Of a stretch of DNA of 64,000 nt, positions 36,121 through 44,787 are shown piece by piece (position 1 is the stretch's first letter; every line of letters begins with the position of its first letter). The notes beneath the pieces were generated by a model, which was not told the origin of the DNA, did no database searches, and worked only from the letters and a program-made list of their open reading frames with translations. Source of the DNA: Batillaria attramentaria (lineage: Eukaryota; Mollusca; Gastropoda; Batillariidae); the NCBI GenBank assembly GCA_018292915.2, contig JACVVK020000039.1, forward strand, positions 1,312,001 through 1,376,000, in the 5' to 3' direction. The translations under genes were made by a program, and so were the position numbers.

Positions 36121-36585
36121 CGCAGGTATCGTGTGAAAAGAACATCCACTCGGCGAGCCGGCGAGCGCGCTGCAGGCACTCAGCGTGTGAAAGGGCCTCA
36201 AGGGGGCTACATGCAGCGTTGACGCGGGAAGTGCCCCGGAGTATACTGAGCTGTTATACGTGCTCCCCGGAAGGTGAGGCCGTCAAAAGGAATTTGGCGC
36301 TTATTGCAAATTGGGTTGTTGTTGACTGGTTGGTTGGTTTCAAGCTTGGATTCAAGATCCCCGCACTGACTGACAGTCCAACGCTGTCAAGTTAGCACTG
36401 GGACGTTAATCAGTACTGCTGCCCCCTCTGAACTTACAGCTCGGTGATCCAAAACTAACAAATGGCACGTATGGGCTATGGCACGTGCCGTGAGCCTGCG
36501 CCGGAGCCTTCGCACGCTGGCCGAACGGCTTTTCTGTTCACACGCTAAAGAGCGTGCAGATAGTGGACTGCGCGACCGGCCTGGC

Positions 36586-36690
36586 TCTGGACAATACACA
36601 TAGAGCGATAGCGCGCGGTCAGCGGCGATTGGCTGGCGTAGCGAGGGAAAAAAATAGACCGTGTTCTCTTCACTGGCGAGCCGACGGCGG
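36586..36690 (-). repeat. Partner arm of the inverted repeat at 36040-36120
   Basis: See the partner arm. This arm ends about 115 bp upstream of the SAP-domain start codon, so it may be part of that module's upstream region. Confidence 0.4.
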
Positions 36691-36806
36691 GTCGGGTCAG
36701 TGCCTCTGGCGAGCCGATGTAATACCGCTGTTGCCGGTTACGAAGAGTCGGGTGCTCTCCAGCGCCGGAGACGCGAACGGTCCACCTGAGGTGGGCTACG
36801 CATGCG

Positions 36807-36984
36807 ATGGCGAGCAACGTGAGCGTTTCGACCGGCGAAGATGTTCGCGATAAAATTAAATCAATGAAAGTTCCTGAACTGAAAAAATATCTGAAAGACA
36901 GGGGCGTGCGTTTAAGTGGCTACACAAAAACGCAGCTTATCACTCTAGCCCTTGAAGTAGATCGGCAGTCGCTTCAACCGAGAG
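36807..36984 (+). CDS. SAP-domain first exon (N-terminal fragment, probably of a YqaJ-type transposon/host protein)
   Basis: From ATG 36807 the frame encodes about 59 residues before a donor-like AGAG|GTAGGC at 36985; unspliced it would stop at 37019. Residues 14-46 form a SAP helix-extension-helix motif: VRDKIKSMKVPELKKYLKDR followed by GVRLSGYTKTQLITLALEV, with the leucine pattern and the invariant central Gly. SAP motifs bind AT-rich/scaffold DNA. Invertebrate proteins with a very similar N-terminus continue into a SWIM finger and a YqaJ-like exonuclease domain (family recollection, unverified). No such domains follow in this window. A THAP exon lies on the opposite strand only 45 bp beyond the read-through stop, which argues for a deletion derivative of a two-gene transposon over a normal gene. 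Confidence 0.6.
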
Positions 36985-37064
36985 GTAGGCGGTGTAAAGG
37001 TCAAGTTGACCCGCTGTGACTTGTGGCTTGCCACTAATTTTTATTCAAGCACTTTGGCTGTTTA

Positions 37065-37397
37065 TCAGTGCGAACTGAACTTTTGCTTGGAAATGAAAGT
37101 CTTTCTTTCTTGATTTTTGGTTCCATAACGATTGTGTTCAAACAATGTAGGTACCGGGACAGAATTTGTCCGCTTGTTCCCGACGAAATGGCGGCTGCAC
37201 ACGCTAGGCCACCGAGACGAGTCGGCGTTCTGCCTTCGAATCGCTTTTATCCACAAATTTCTTGAAACTTTTGAAGAAAAGGGCTCAAACTGAACGATCT
37301 CACCATTAGGTAAGACCGTCTCTGGGAATTTCTCCTGCTTATCTGATTTGCTCGAGCCATTTTGGCAGCCGATCGCAACGCAGTGGTAGTGCGGCAT
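37065..37397 (-). CDS. THAP zinc-finger N-terminal module (110 codons)
   Basis: The first true ATG on the minus strand is at 37397. Further upstream the frame begins only with a GTG. The product starts MPHYHCVAIGCQNG and has the THAP C2CH zinc-binding set: C6, C11, C67 and H70 (VCSRHFVGNKR). It also has Trp49 in NLWIKAIRR, Pro64, and an AVPTIF-like box at about residues 80-86 (VPVPTLF). The spacing between the second and third ligands is 55, slightly longer than usual. THAP domains bind DNA in host factors and in several transposases. Here nothing follows: it stops at residue 110, and an AATAAA lies on the same strand near 37040-37046. It faces the SAP exon. It could be a small solo THAP gene, but the arrangement fits the 5' end of a THAP-DDE transposase gene whose remainder has been deleted. 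Confidence 0.6.
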   Translation of the reverse strand: MPHYHCVAIGCQNGSSKSDKQEKFPETVLPNGEIVQFEPFSSKVSRNLWIKAIRRQNADSSRWPSVCSRHFVGNKRTNSVPVPTLFEHNRYGTKNQERKTFISKQKFSSH

Positions 37398-37570
37398 CGT
37401 GTGTGACTCGAGTAGCCCACATGCCGAGTCTATCAAGCCTTGTCTCGGTCCAAAATCGCGCACGTTCACGCATGTTCACGCGTTATAACGAGAATCGGCA
37501 ACAAGGCCATTGGCTGGGAGTACATTTTACCGCTGGTGGGCGAGCAAAATGGCCACGTCTGACGTAGCTT

Positions 37571-38196
37571 TAAAGGCTCGTTTCCATGCATCCGTTTTTG
37601 CTGACCGGCAAACCGCATCCGGCAAACCGGCAAACTAACGAACAAGTAAAGAAAAAGAACGACTGTACCCATGTTCCGTTCCGTCAATCCGTTAATCCGT
37701 TTATCTGCCCGTTTAACATGTCCGGCAATGGCGAACGGTTGCTCTTCCGTTCCAAAGCAAAAACGGATTGCCGTGCCGGGTGATGGGAGATAATTCTCGG
37801 AGAAAACTCTGTGCTATATTCTCCCGCCATTTTCATTTTTCAACATGAAGAATGGAAAATACGACGCCGGTGTCATAGAGAAACTTATTAATATTGTGAG
37901 GCAACACCCCATGTTGTATGATGCAGCCGACGACAACTACAGCAACCAAAAACAAAACACCACCAAAACACCCTGTTGAACCACCCTTGATTGCACTGGC
38001 ACCATGCTTGCACACAAAAAAAGGAAAATATGGCGGGAAATCTATTGCACCTCCCAGTTGACGAACAGAGAGGCTGGCGGTATAAACGGTGAACATGGAA
38101 ACAGACAGCCCGTCATACGGCAATCCGTTTTTCCAGCAAGTGACGGTTTGACGGATTGACGGATGTCTTTGCCGGTTACATGGAAACGGAACTTAA
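37571..38196 (+). mobile_element. Harbinger-like (PIF) deletion derivative
   Basis: Left end TTAAAGGCTCGTTTCCATGC (37570 on) and the reverse complement of the right end, TTAAGTTCCGTTTCCATGTA, form imperfect terminal inverted repeats adjoining TTA/TAA. The three-base target is the one typical of PIF/Harbinger. GGCTCGTTTCCA-type ends are also familiar in this group. Subterminal CCGTCAATCCGT words repeat at both ends, and the sequence TTCTCCCGCCATTTTC at 37819 is mirrored near 38024-38038. The interior carries the start of a MADF domain, the accessory protein type encoded by these elements. No transposase remains. Confidence 0.72.
37845..37979 (+). pseudogene. MADF-domain N-terminal fragment inside the Harbinger-like element
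   Basis: 44 codons from ATG 37845. VIEKLINIVRQHPMLYDAAD (residues 10-29) matches the start of the MADF domain, in which a helix with LI..V...P.L(Y/W)D is followed by a Y.N motif, here NYSN. The sequence then leaves the family pattern (QKQNTTKTPC) and stops. MADF proteins bind DNA, and PIF/Harbinger elements encode one beside their DDE transposase. The fragment is only about a third of a normal MADF domain, consistent with internal deletion. Confidence 0.7.
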
Positions 38197-38435
38197 GGTT
38201 GACCCCCGGGGTGCCGCACGCGCAATGACAGGAAATCACAGCACACCAAATCGCTAACCCACAGCGCACACGACACGAGGGTGTCCCATTTGTACACGAC
38301 CACCGCACCGTGGGACACAAATTTCCTCATGTGATGCAGAAGTGAGTAGAGGCGTGTCGGTAAAGAGGAAACGACCCAACGGTCTACTGTGGAAGGGCGC
38401 AGCAAGACACTTGTGAACCTAACAAACGTTGGAAC

Positions 38436-38529
38436 GCCGAGGAGACTTCTCACAGACGCAGTGGAGCGCGTATGGGCTTTTCCGAGCACAGAGATGCCAG
38501 CTTGAGCATAACTGAGCTGAGCTGTAGCC
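38436..38529 (+). repeat. Dispersed repeat R5, copy 1
   Basis: AGTGGAGCGCGTATGGGCTT, TTCCGAGCACAGAGATGCCA and GCTTGAGCATAACTGAGCTG match 39207-39299 at roughly nine bases in ten. Direct orientation, about 770 bp apart. Confidence 0.8.
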
Positions 38530-38924
38530 AGAATTACCATCCACAGGCCAGTAGCCACGCCCTCTGATTCTCCATGGCAACCCATCTGATTTCTTGTTGC
38601 CGTGCACTGGCACAACACAGTAAGTCCATGGCGTCATTTGGAAGGAAAAGGGGGGATTTCGTGGTGAAAGAATTGACGTCATTTTTTTTCCCCACAAAAT
38701 GATTCACTGAAGGTGATGTTCCGGGATATCCCCCCGGACAACATCTACGAGTTTTTGAAAGAGTCCAACTTGTTTTATAAAATCTAGTCTCTCATGCAAT
38801 ATGGACTTTCTTTGACCCACCTAGCTTCGTGATGTTTATCTCATTTAGACCAGACAGATTTATATATTACATCTTGTTTAACGGAATAGCTTTTTACCCT
38901 TTTAACGACCTAGCAGAGGCAAAC

Positions 38925-38987
38925 TTTTGCTTTGCCGCGAATTAGTCTTTGTTGCTTGCGCGGCGTTAAGCCCTAACTAACTGACTT
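38925..38987 (+). repeat. Dispersed repeat R4 tail
   Basis: TTTGCCGCGAATTAGTCTTT, GTTGCTTGCGCGGCGTTAAG, CCCTAACTAACT. The same tail occurs at 48940-49013 followed by (TAAC)n, which looks like the 3' end of a retroelement. Confidence 0.7.
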
Positions 38988-39206
38988 CACAAAATGACGT
39001 CATGGGTTGACTGTGTTTATGGCGTTGCAGGGCAGCTTTTGTCAGGCAAATCTACGGTTCCCTTCCATCGGTACAGATAGAAAGCAGAGACCACGCCTGT
39101 GATTTGTCTGTCGGAGAATTGGTGCGCTGTGATTGGCTGCACTGACTTGTCAGTCAGAATCTGGCAACACTGACGTCAATTAGATTGGAAAAGTCTCAAA
39201 CACGAG

Positions 39207-39299
39207 GCGAGGGAGACCTCTGCAAGATGGAGTGGAGCGCGTATGGACCTTTCCGAGCTCAGAGATGCCAGCTTGAATATGACTGAGCTGCGCTGCAGC
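39207..39299 (+). repeat. Dispersed repeat R5, copy 2
   Basis: AGTGGAGCGCGTATGGACCT, TTCCGAGCTCAGAGATGCCA, GCTTGAATATGACTGAGCTG; pairs with copy 1 at 38436. Confidence 0.8.
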
Positions 39300-39612
39300 A
39301 TCTACACAGGTACTTCCACTAATAACTGTACACGTCATACTAATGGATACTTTATCCACGCGTAATATCCTCAGTGAGCTGTTAAGTGTGTACACAGGAG
39401 CTAAGAAGACGTAACTGCACACAACACAATGCCAGAAAAAGAACAGAAGAAAGCAAAAAAAGCAATACCGAAAAACTACGTCAGAACTCGAGCCCAGATC
39501 ATCCCAACTCAAAACTGAAGTCCTACGTGCTGCACTGTTCACCGGTCTGAGTACCGAACTGAAAACAATAGCCTAACACACACGCAGAGCATACTGAAGG
39601 ATGAAGGTGCCT

Positions 39613-40884
39613 ACACTGGATGTATGAGGCTGAAGACCTCGCTGGACAAGACACTCCGGGAGGAACAGGCAGGATTCCGCAACGACCGATCCTGTACTGA
39701 TCACATAGCCACGATGAGGATCATCATCGAGCAGTCCCTGGAGTGGCAGACCCCCCTGTACAGCACCTTCGTTGACTTCCAGAAGGCGTTCGACAGTGTT
39801 GACAGGGAGGTCATCTGGAAGCTGATGTCTCACTACGGTTTTCCACCAAAGTTTGTCAACATCATCCGACAGCTGTACGAAGATGCCACCTGCCAGGTAA
39901 TCCACGACGGGAAACTGACAGAACCATTCACAGTACGGACCGGCGTTCGTCAAGGCTGCATCCTCTCACCCACAATCTTCCTGATGGTGGTCGACTGGGT
40001 CATGAGGCAAGCCACCGACGGCAAGAGGACAGGGATCCAGTGGACCTTCAGCAAACAGCTCGAGGACCTGGATTTCGCGGACGATATCGCCCTCCTCTCC
40101 CACAAACAACAAGATGCGCAGGAGAAGCTGAACAGAGTCGCCGAAGAAGCTGAGAAGACCGGCCTCAAGATCAACATCAGCAAGACCGAAGTCATGAGAG
40201 TCAACCACAAACAGCACGACCCCATCCAGCTGCACCAGGAAGACATCAAAGAGGTGGACAAGTTCACCTACCTCGGCAGCGTTGTCAGCAAGGATGGAGG
40301 AACAGACGAGGACATCAAGAGCCGCACCAACAAAGCCAGACATGCCTTTCGCACTCTGCGCCCCATCTGGAGATCCACAGCCCTATCCCTGCGAAACAAG
40401 ATCCGGATCTTCAACTCAAATGTGAAGTCGGTCCTACTCTATGGCTCGGAGACATGGCGCACCACCAAGACAAGCTCCCACAAGCTGCAAACCTTCATCA
40501 ACAGATGCCTCCGCAACATTCTCAACATCAGATACTCACTGGTGATCACCAACCAAGACCTCTGGGAGGGAACAAGACAGGTCCCCATCGAGCAGGAGAT
40601 CAAGAAAAGGAAATGGGGATGGATCGGACACACTCTGCGAAAGTCAACATCAAATGTCACCAGGCAGTCCCTTGATTGGAACCCCCAGGGAAAGCGCAAA
40701 GTGGGCCGACCGAAGCAGACCTGGCGGAGGAGTACGGACGCTGAAGCCAAGGCCGCCGGAGCGACGTGGGCCGAACTAGGGAGGGCGTCCCGGAGCCGAG
40801 TGCGCTGGAGGAGCGTGGTTGTAGCCCTATGTTCCCCAGGGAATAAAGAGGATTAAACTAAAACTAAACTAACACTGGATGTAT
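39613..40884 (+). mobile_element. 5'-truncated RTE-type retrotransposon copy with 13-bp TSD
   Basis: Element body 39626-40871 lies between two copies of ACACTGGATGTAT (39613-39625 and 40872-40884). It corresponds to the last 40% of the full-length element at 44510-47793. Counting by eye there are about two dozen substitutions over 1.24 kb, that is about 98% identity. The 3' end has the same minimal tail, the stop codon sitting within TAAAC-like repeats. 5' truncation and a long TSD are hallmarks of target-primed reverse transcription. The element is young. Confidence 0.96.
39624..40856 (+). pseudogene. Truncated RTE reverse-transcriptase ORF, still open (410 codons)
   Basis: The frame covers most of the RT domain and the C-terminal region: AGFRNDRSC, the catalytic-core motif A (FVDFQKAFD, near residue 49), RQGCILSP, FADD (motif C), YLGSVVSKDG and WGWIGHTLRK. 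The endonuclease and the RT N-terminus (fingers) are absent, so it should not be functional. The ATG at 39624-39626 is made of AT from the target-site duplication and G from the element, and happens to be in frame. The open frame reflects youth and gives no evidence of selection. Substitutions relative to the full copy include many amino-acid changes (for example KFTYL/KFIYL, RYSLV/RYPLV). Confidence 0.93.
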
Positions 40885-42981
40885 CGTGGATACACTTTGA
40901 CTGGAAACAGGCGACAACGACCCTTGCTGCCAGGCACCTGTTTTAGTTTACGGGGGGCTTCTCTCCATCCCCGTAACACGGCCCGGTTCGGCAAAGATGT
41001 TTCACCCTGCGCCTGTTCTATTCCTACACTTTCGCGCAAAAAAGAAGCGCGAAAGCGGCTTTTGGTGCGTTGACCCCTATGCCTCTATTCTGGCAACAGA
41101 TCTGTGTCAAGCACAGCAGAAGAATTGGGTCACACGCGTTCACTTGTGAAAGCGAACACAGCTTGCGCGCGCGGGCGAGCGCTGGCTCTGCGTCACAGCT
41201 GACTAGGGTCACAAAAGGGGTCACATGGCGATGATCTTGCACAGCCGTCGAACGTGCTGTGATTTCTGCCCATGGGCCAGCTAGAACTCGCGAGGAGGAA
41301 TATGGAACACAGATCTAGTTCCTGAGCGGATTTTGCTGAGTGTAACTGTTGTAACGATAGCCACTGAAGCTCAGTATGCGTACAACAGAGGGATAGGGAC
41401 CGACTGGGTTGAGCCGCATATAGGACAAGGCTTAGTATGCAAAACGGCAGGGGTTAGAGTGCGAAAGATGTCGGTCGATATTCTCTGAACACGCAGCTGC
41501 GGCGGGGGTGAGGGTGCATGAGCTCTGCCCCACCACCTCTCCTCCTTGCCTCCCCCACTTCCCCTTTTGAGCACGTGCACTTGCGTCCCTTGCTGGAGTA
41601 CGCGCGCAGTGCGGAGAGGGTGGAGAACACGGAAGGGGTAGAGGGGTGGGATGGAGGGGGGGTGGAAAGGGGTGGAGGGAGGCGATAACTGGAGCATAGC
41701 CAGAGAGCGCTAGGCAGGCAGCGGGCGGGCGGCCACACAAGTCGCGTGCCAGGACCGGGGTGGTTGTCACTGGGGGGCGGGGCCACCACCACGCACGGGG
41801 CGGGACAGGGAAAAGTCGCTCCGCCCCATGTGAAAAAGTCCCGCCTTGGCGTACCTCTCTCTCTCTCTGCATAGCAAGCAAGTGAGTGCACAAACATGAG
41901 CAGGTAACTTCAAGTGAACATGACCTCTTTCTCAAAGCCAGTTCCGGTCAGGCAACTGGCCACCTCTACCTGTGCACCCTCTCCTCACCCCCATCCCCCC
42001 ACCACCACCACCACCACCAAAACTGAGGCTACGCGACGTTCTACTGCCAAAACAATTATAACAAATATTACAATGCAAATAATTATGTACAGTGGTGCAA
42101 CAGTCAAGACTGAGTGAGACTGTTGCAGCATAGCATACAAACTGAGCCGTCCGGAGGGAATTTTTATCATTCTGATTTTTAGAACTACCCTTCTTGCGGC
42201 GGCTACAAAAACTGATCCGTCTGCACAATCTACAAATGGTCCATTGGTTGGCGCCGGTCGCGTCATGTTTGGTTATAAGTAGCAGACACCGTGACTGGTG
42301 CAGTAAAATTTTTAATGGCTGTTTCAGCTGAGGGCTGACCAACAGTCAGTGCAAGAAGAGTAGTCCTGAACTTAAATTATTATCCACAAAAAAAAAAATT
42401 ACCGTGGACTCAAGGTAACTTCTACGCTGCAGCATTCTCATCAAGTTCTTGTATGACGCACCCCGGCTAGCTTGTACATCATTCACTGAGCAAGTTGTGT
42501 GGTACTTTGGTCACTGAGCGTGGAGTCACGTGTCATTCCGTCTACCTCAGTCTCAGTTATCACTTGACTTCCACAAATCAAAGGTTAAAAAAAACAGGCG
42601 CAAGTGCTTGTGAAATATATGGCGCTTAGGCCCTTCCACCGACTGACAGCAGAGATAACCGAAGCGGGGAAGGAAGAAAACAAAGGGAAGAAAGTTGTGT
42701 GCCGCATGCCAACGAGTGTTTTTCCGATGAGTTGACTCTCCAGCGAGTGTCGACAGCGAAGCCTGGAGCTGGGGAGATGAGTCAAGACGGGAATTCCAGA
42801 CTCTGGGGGTGCCTGCCTGCCTGCCTGCCTGCAACGCATTTCGCAGAATGTGCGCAGCGCGTGCACAGTGCACGCCAACACACAAAGGCACACGCAATGC
42901 ACGCGACGAGCTGTGGCGTAAGTCTTGATCAAGCTACATCCTGACTCGCCTAGCGGCGGATCCTGGGAGACTTGTTGGTGA
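40885..42981. other. No gene seen
   Basis: GC-richer sequence with poly-G/C and CCACC tracts near 41500-41800 and 41995-42020, (CT)n near 41858-41868 and (CTGC)n at 42812-42832. The 167-codon minus-strand frame at 41432-41935 is proline-rich low complexity without a domain. Nothing supportable. Confidence 0.45.
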
Positions 42982-43168
42982 AAAGGGTGGGTGGGTGGGT
43001 GTTTGGGAGTTTAACGTCCTTTTCCGACACATACAAAGATATGAAAGACGGGGCAACGATGAAAGAGCCAGCACAAATATTTGGCCCCAGCCGGGGTTCG
43101 AACTCACGCCCCGAGCATTGGAAGTCCAAAGCTCTACCATTCGGCCACCCCAACTCCCCTGTTGGTGA
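42973..43168 (-). mobile_element. tRNA-derived SINE with 9-bp TSD
   Basis: Element body 42982-43159, flanked by TGTTGGTGA at 42973-42981 and 43160-43168. On the minus strand it has GGGAGTTGGGGTGGCCGAAT, GGTAGAGCTTTGGACTTCCA, GTGAGTTCGAACCCCGGCTG, TTGCCCCGTCTTTCATATCT and a GTTAAACTCCCAAACACCCA tail extended by (CACC)n. A small deletion removes part of the CACCC/TTATGTGGTGG segment. Confidence 0.93.
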
Positions 43169-43734
43169 CAAGTTGGGTTTTGCTTGTTCGCGTGTCAGGC
43201 GTTTTTTTTTGTTTTGTTGTTGTTTTTTTCCAGGGCCACGCCAGGCACTTCACGACTCAGCCCGAAACTGAGAACAGACAACTCAAACCTGTTTCATTAT
43301 GCACGTAATTTGACGATAGCATTATTACTGCATGACTTCAACGTTGATATCCTCTTGCGAGGAACCCCCATCCAATCAGTCTCTAAATCAAACTTTAAAA
43401 AAAAAAAAAAAAAAAAAAAACAGTTCAATGAATTATCGACGTTTAAGTTTCTATACTTACAATGTGTCCACGCAGACGGGCGCCGCTGCCGCCACCAACT
43501 CACGCTCTCTACTACATTTTTACTACAGTAAAGTTTGCTATGTTCTCTTCTCCTTTCTTCTCTTCTTCCTGTCCTCTTTGTTTCCCTCGTCTTTTCATCT
43601 CATTTAACTTTTGAAGCTCATTTACACTGAAAGCCAACAAACAGCCCCAGAGCGCCTTTTTTTTTTTTTTTTTTTTTTTTTTACTCTGCACACATTTTTA
43701 AAAGGGGCAAAAATTCTGTACTATATTTAGCGGA
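43169..43734. other. No gene seen; poly-A and poly-T runs
   Basis: An A24-type run at about 43397-43420 and a T26-type run at about 43657-43682 lie 240 bp apart in inverted orientation. No gene is supported between them. Confidence 0.5.
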
Positions 43735-44357
43735 ATTCCATTCCCGTTCCGGGGGCCTAACGCTACTCTTCGCCCCCACGACGACGCCAACTCGGGCTAC
43801 CGAAACCGAGCTGAGCTTAGTAATGCGTAAAAAGAAAAAAATCAAACTACTCGGTGACAAGGAAAGTGGAAAGTTGCGAACAACTTTGAGGTCCCCGTGT
43901 TATTTCACAATGTGCACAGAAGCGGTGAAAACTGTCGCATTCACCAGCACCGGTACATTCTCGGCCTGTTTCGAGATTTTTACCTGCATGAGTAGTCCCC
44001 CGTGCATACATAGACCCGCAGCAATCAATCATTTTTCTTGGCAGCTTTGTGCTCCGCCGCGAAAAAATGCGTGCTTGGTGCGGCAAGGGAGATTACTCAT
44101 GCATGTAATAATCTCTAAACGGGCCGAGAATGTACTGGTGCTGGTGAATGCGACAGTTTTCACCGCTTCTGTGCACACTGTGAAATAACACGGGGACCTC
44201 AAAGTTGTTCGCAACTGTCCACTTTCCTTGTCACCGAGTAGTTTGATCTTTTCCTTCTTAGGCATTACTAAGCTCAGCCCGGTTTCGGTTAGCCCGAGTT
44301 GGCGTCGTCGCGGGGGCAAAGAGTAGCGTTCGGCCCCCAGAACGGGAATGGTGGAAT
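43735..44357. mobile_element. Foldback element with ~270-bp inverted arms
   Basis: Left arm 43735-44001 and right arm 44088-44357 are reverse complements at about nine bases in ten, separated by an 86-bp loop. Shared blocks include ATTCCCGTTC, GACGACGCCAACTCGGGCTA, CAAACTACTCGGTGACAAGG, TTGCGAACAACTTTGAGGTC and ACTGTCGCATTCACCAGCAC. Each arm read inward opens a frame containing KIKLLGDKESG followed by LRTTLRSPCYFT. I do not recognise this peptide; it may be a remnant of a transposon gene or meaningless. No target-site duplication was found. It lies 150 bp from the full-length RTE insertion. Confidence 0.9.
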
Positions 44358-44509
44358 GCTTTCTACATGAACCGGAAGCTATTACCGTTGTGTAACCTTT
44401 GGCTCCTCTTGTTGCTTACCGCACTGAGCATATGACTGCGATGGGTGCAGCTAAAAGTCATGGAATCAAAACTGCCGCAGATCAATAAAGTTTTGCTACC
44501 TGTACCTGA

Positions 44510-44787
44510 CCCCATCGATGAGTGCATCCTTGCCGTTGGAGATGGGGCTTGCGTGTCTCCATGACCCCGAGAGCTATGCCGGCGGGAGATTCGTCTCCTG
44601 GTAGGGCCACCCATGCTGGACAGGTCGAAGGGTAGAGGCCAGACGAAGCGCACTCACTGGTCCTCCAGGTTGGGGGTTTGAGTAGGGCTAACAACCCAAC
44701 TCTTTAAAAACAAAACCTGTTACAGAAACTACAACCACAGATCTACAACGCAACTTGGTCCAGGAAGAGTCCTCTCTAGTAGAGCCC
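44510..44787 (+). promoter_or_regulatory. 5' UTR / presumed internal promoter of the RTE element
   Basis: By position this segment precedes the first ATG. LINE 5' regions normally carry an internal promoter. I see no TATA box. The frame is open from 44692 without an ATG, so translation may start at 44788 or by another mechanism. Confidence 0.5.

Larger units (their letters stand above)
35356..36249. mobile_element. Possible inverted-repeat element enclosing the 84-bp array
   Basis: GCATACTCCGGGGCACTCCC at 35356 and the bases after it match the reverse complement of 36211-36249 (AGTATACTCCGGGGCACTTC, then CCGCGTCAACGCTG) over about 38 bp with few mismatches. The roughly 890-bp interval contains the 84-bp tandem repeat. 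This layout resembles a MITE or foldback element with internal tandem repeats. No target-site duplication was identified. Confidence 0.45.
38197..39612. other. No gene seen; contains R4, R5 repeats
   Basis: Apart from the R5 pair and the R4 tail listed separately, this stretch shows no coding frame with a recognisable domain. The minus-strand frames at 38042-38618 are not supported. Confidence 0.45.

Noticed and set aside
37466..37687. Upstream continuation of the THAP frame to 37469
   Set aside because: The upstream start is a GTG, not an ATG; the family usually starts within a few residues of the first Cys, as the ATG at 37397 does.
41432..41935. 167-codon minus-strand ORF
   Set aside because: Low-complexity Pro/Arg/Cys composition in GC-rich DNA with overlapping open frames; no recognisable domain.
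44755..44787. Start of the RTE ORF at 44755
   Set aside because: That codon is TTG; the first ATG in frame is 44788.
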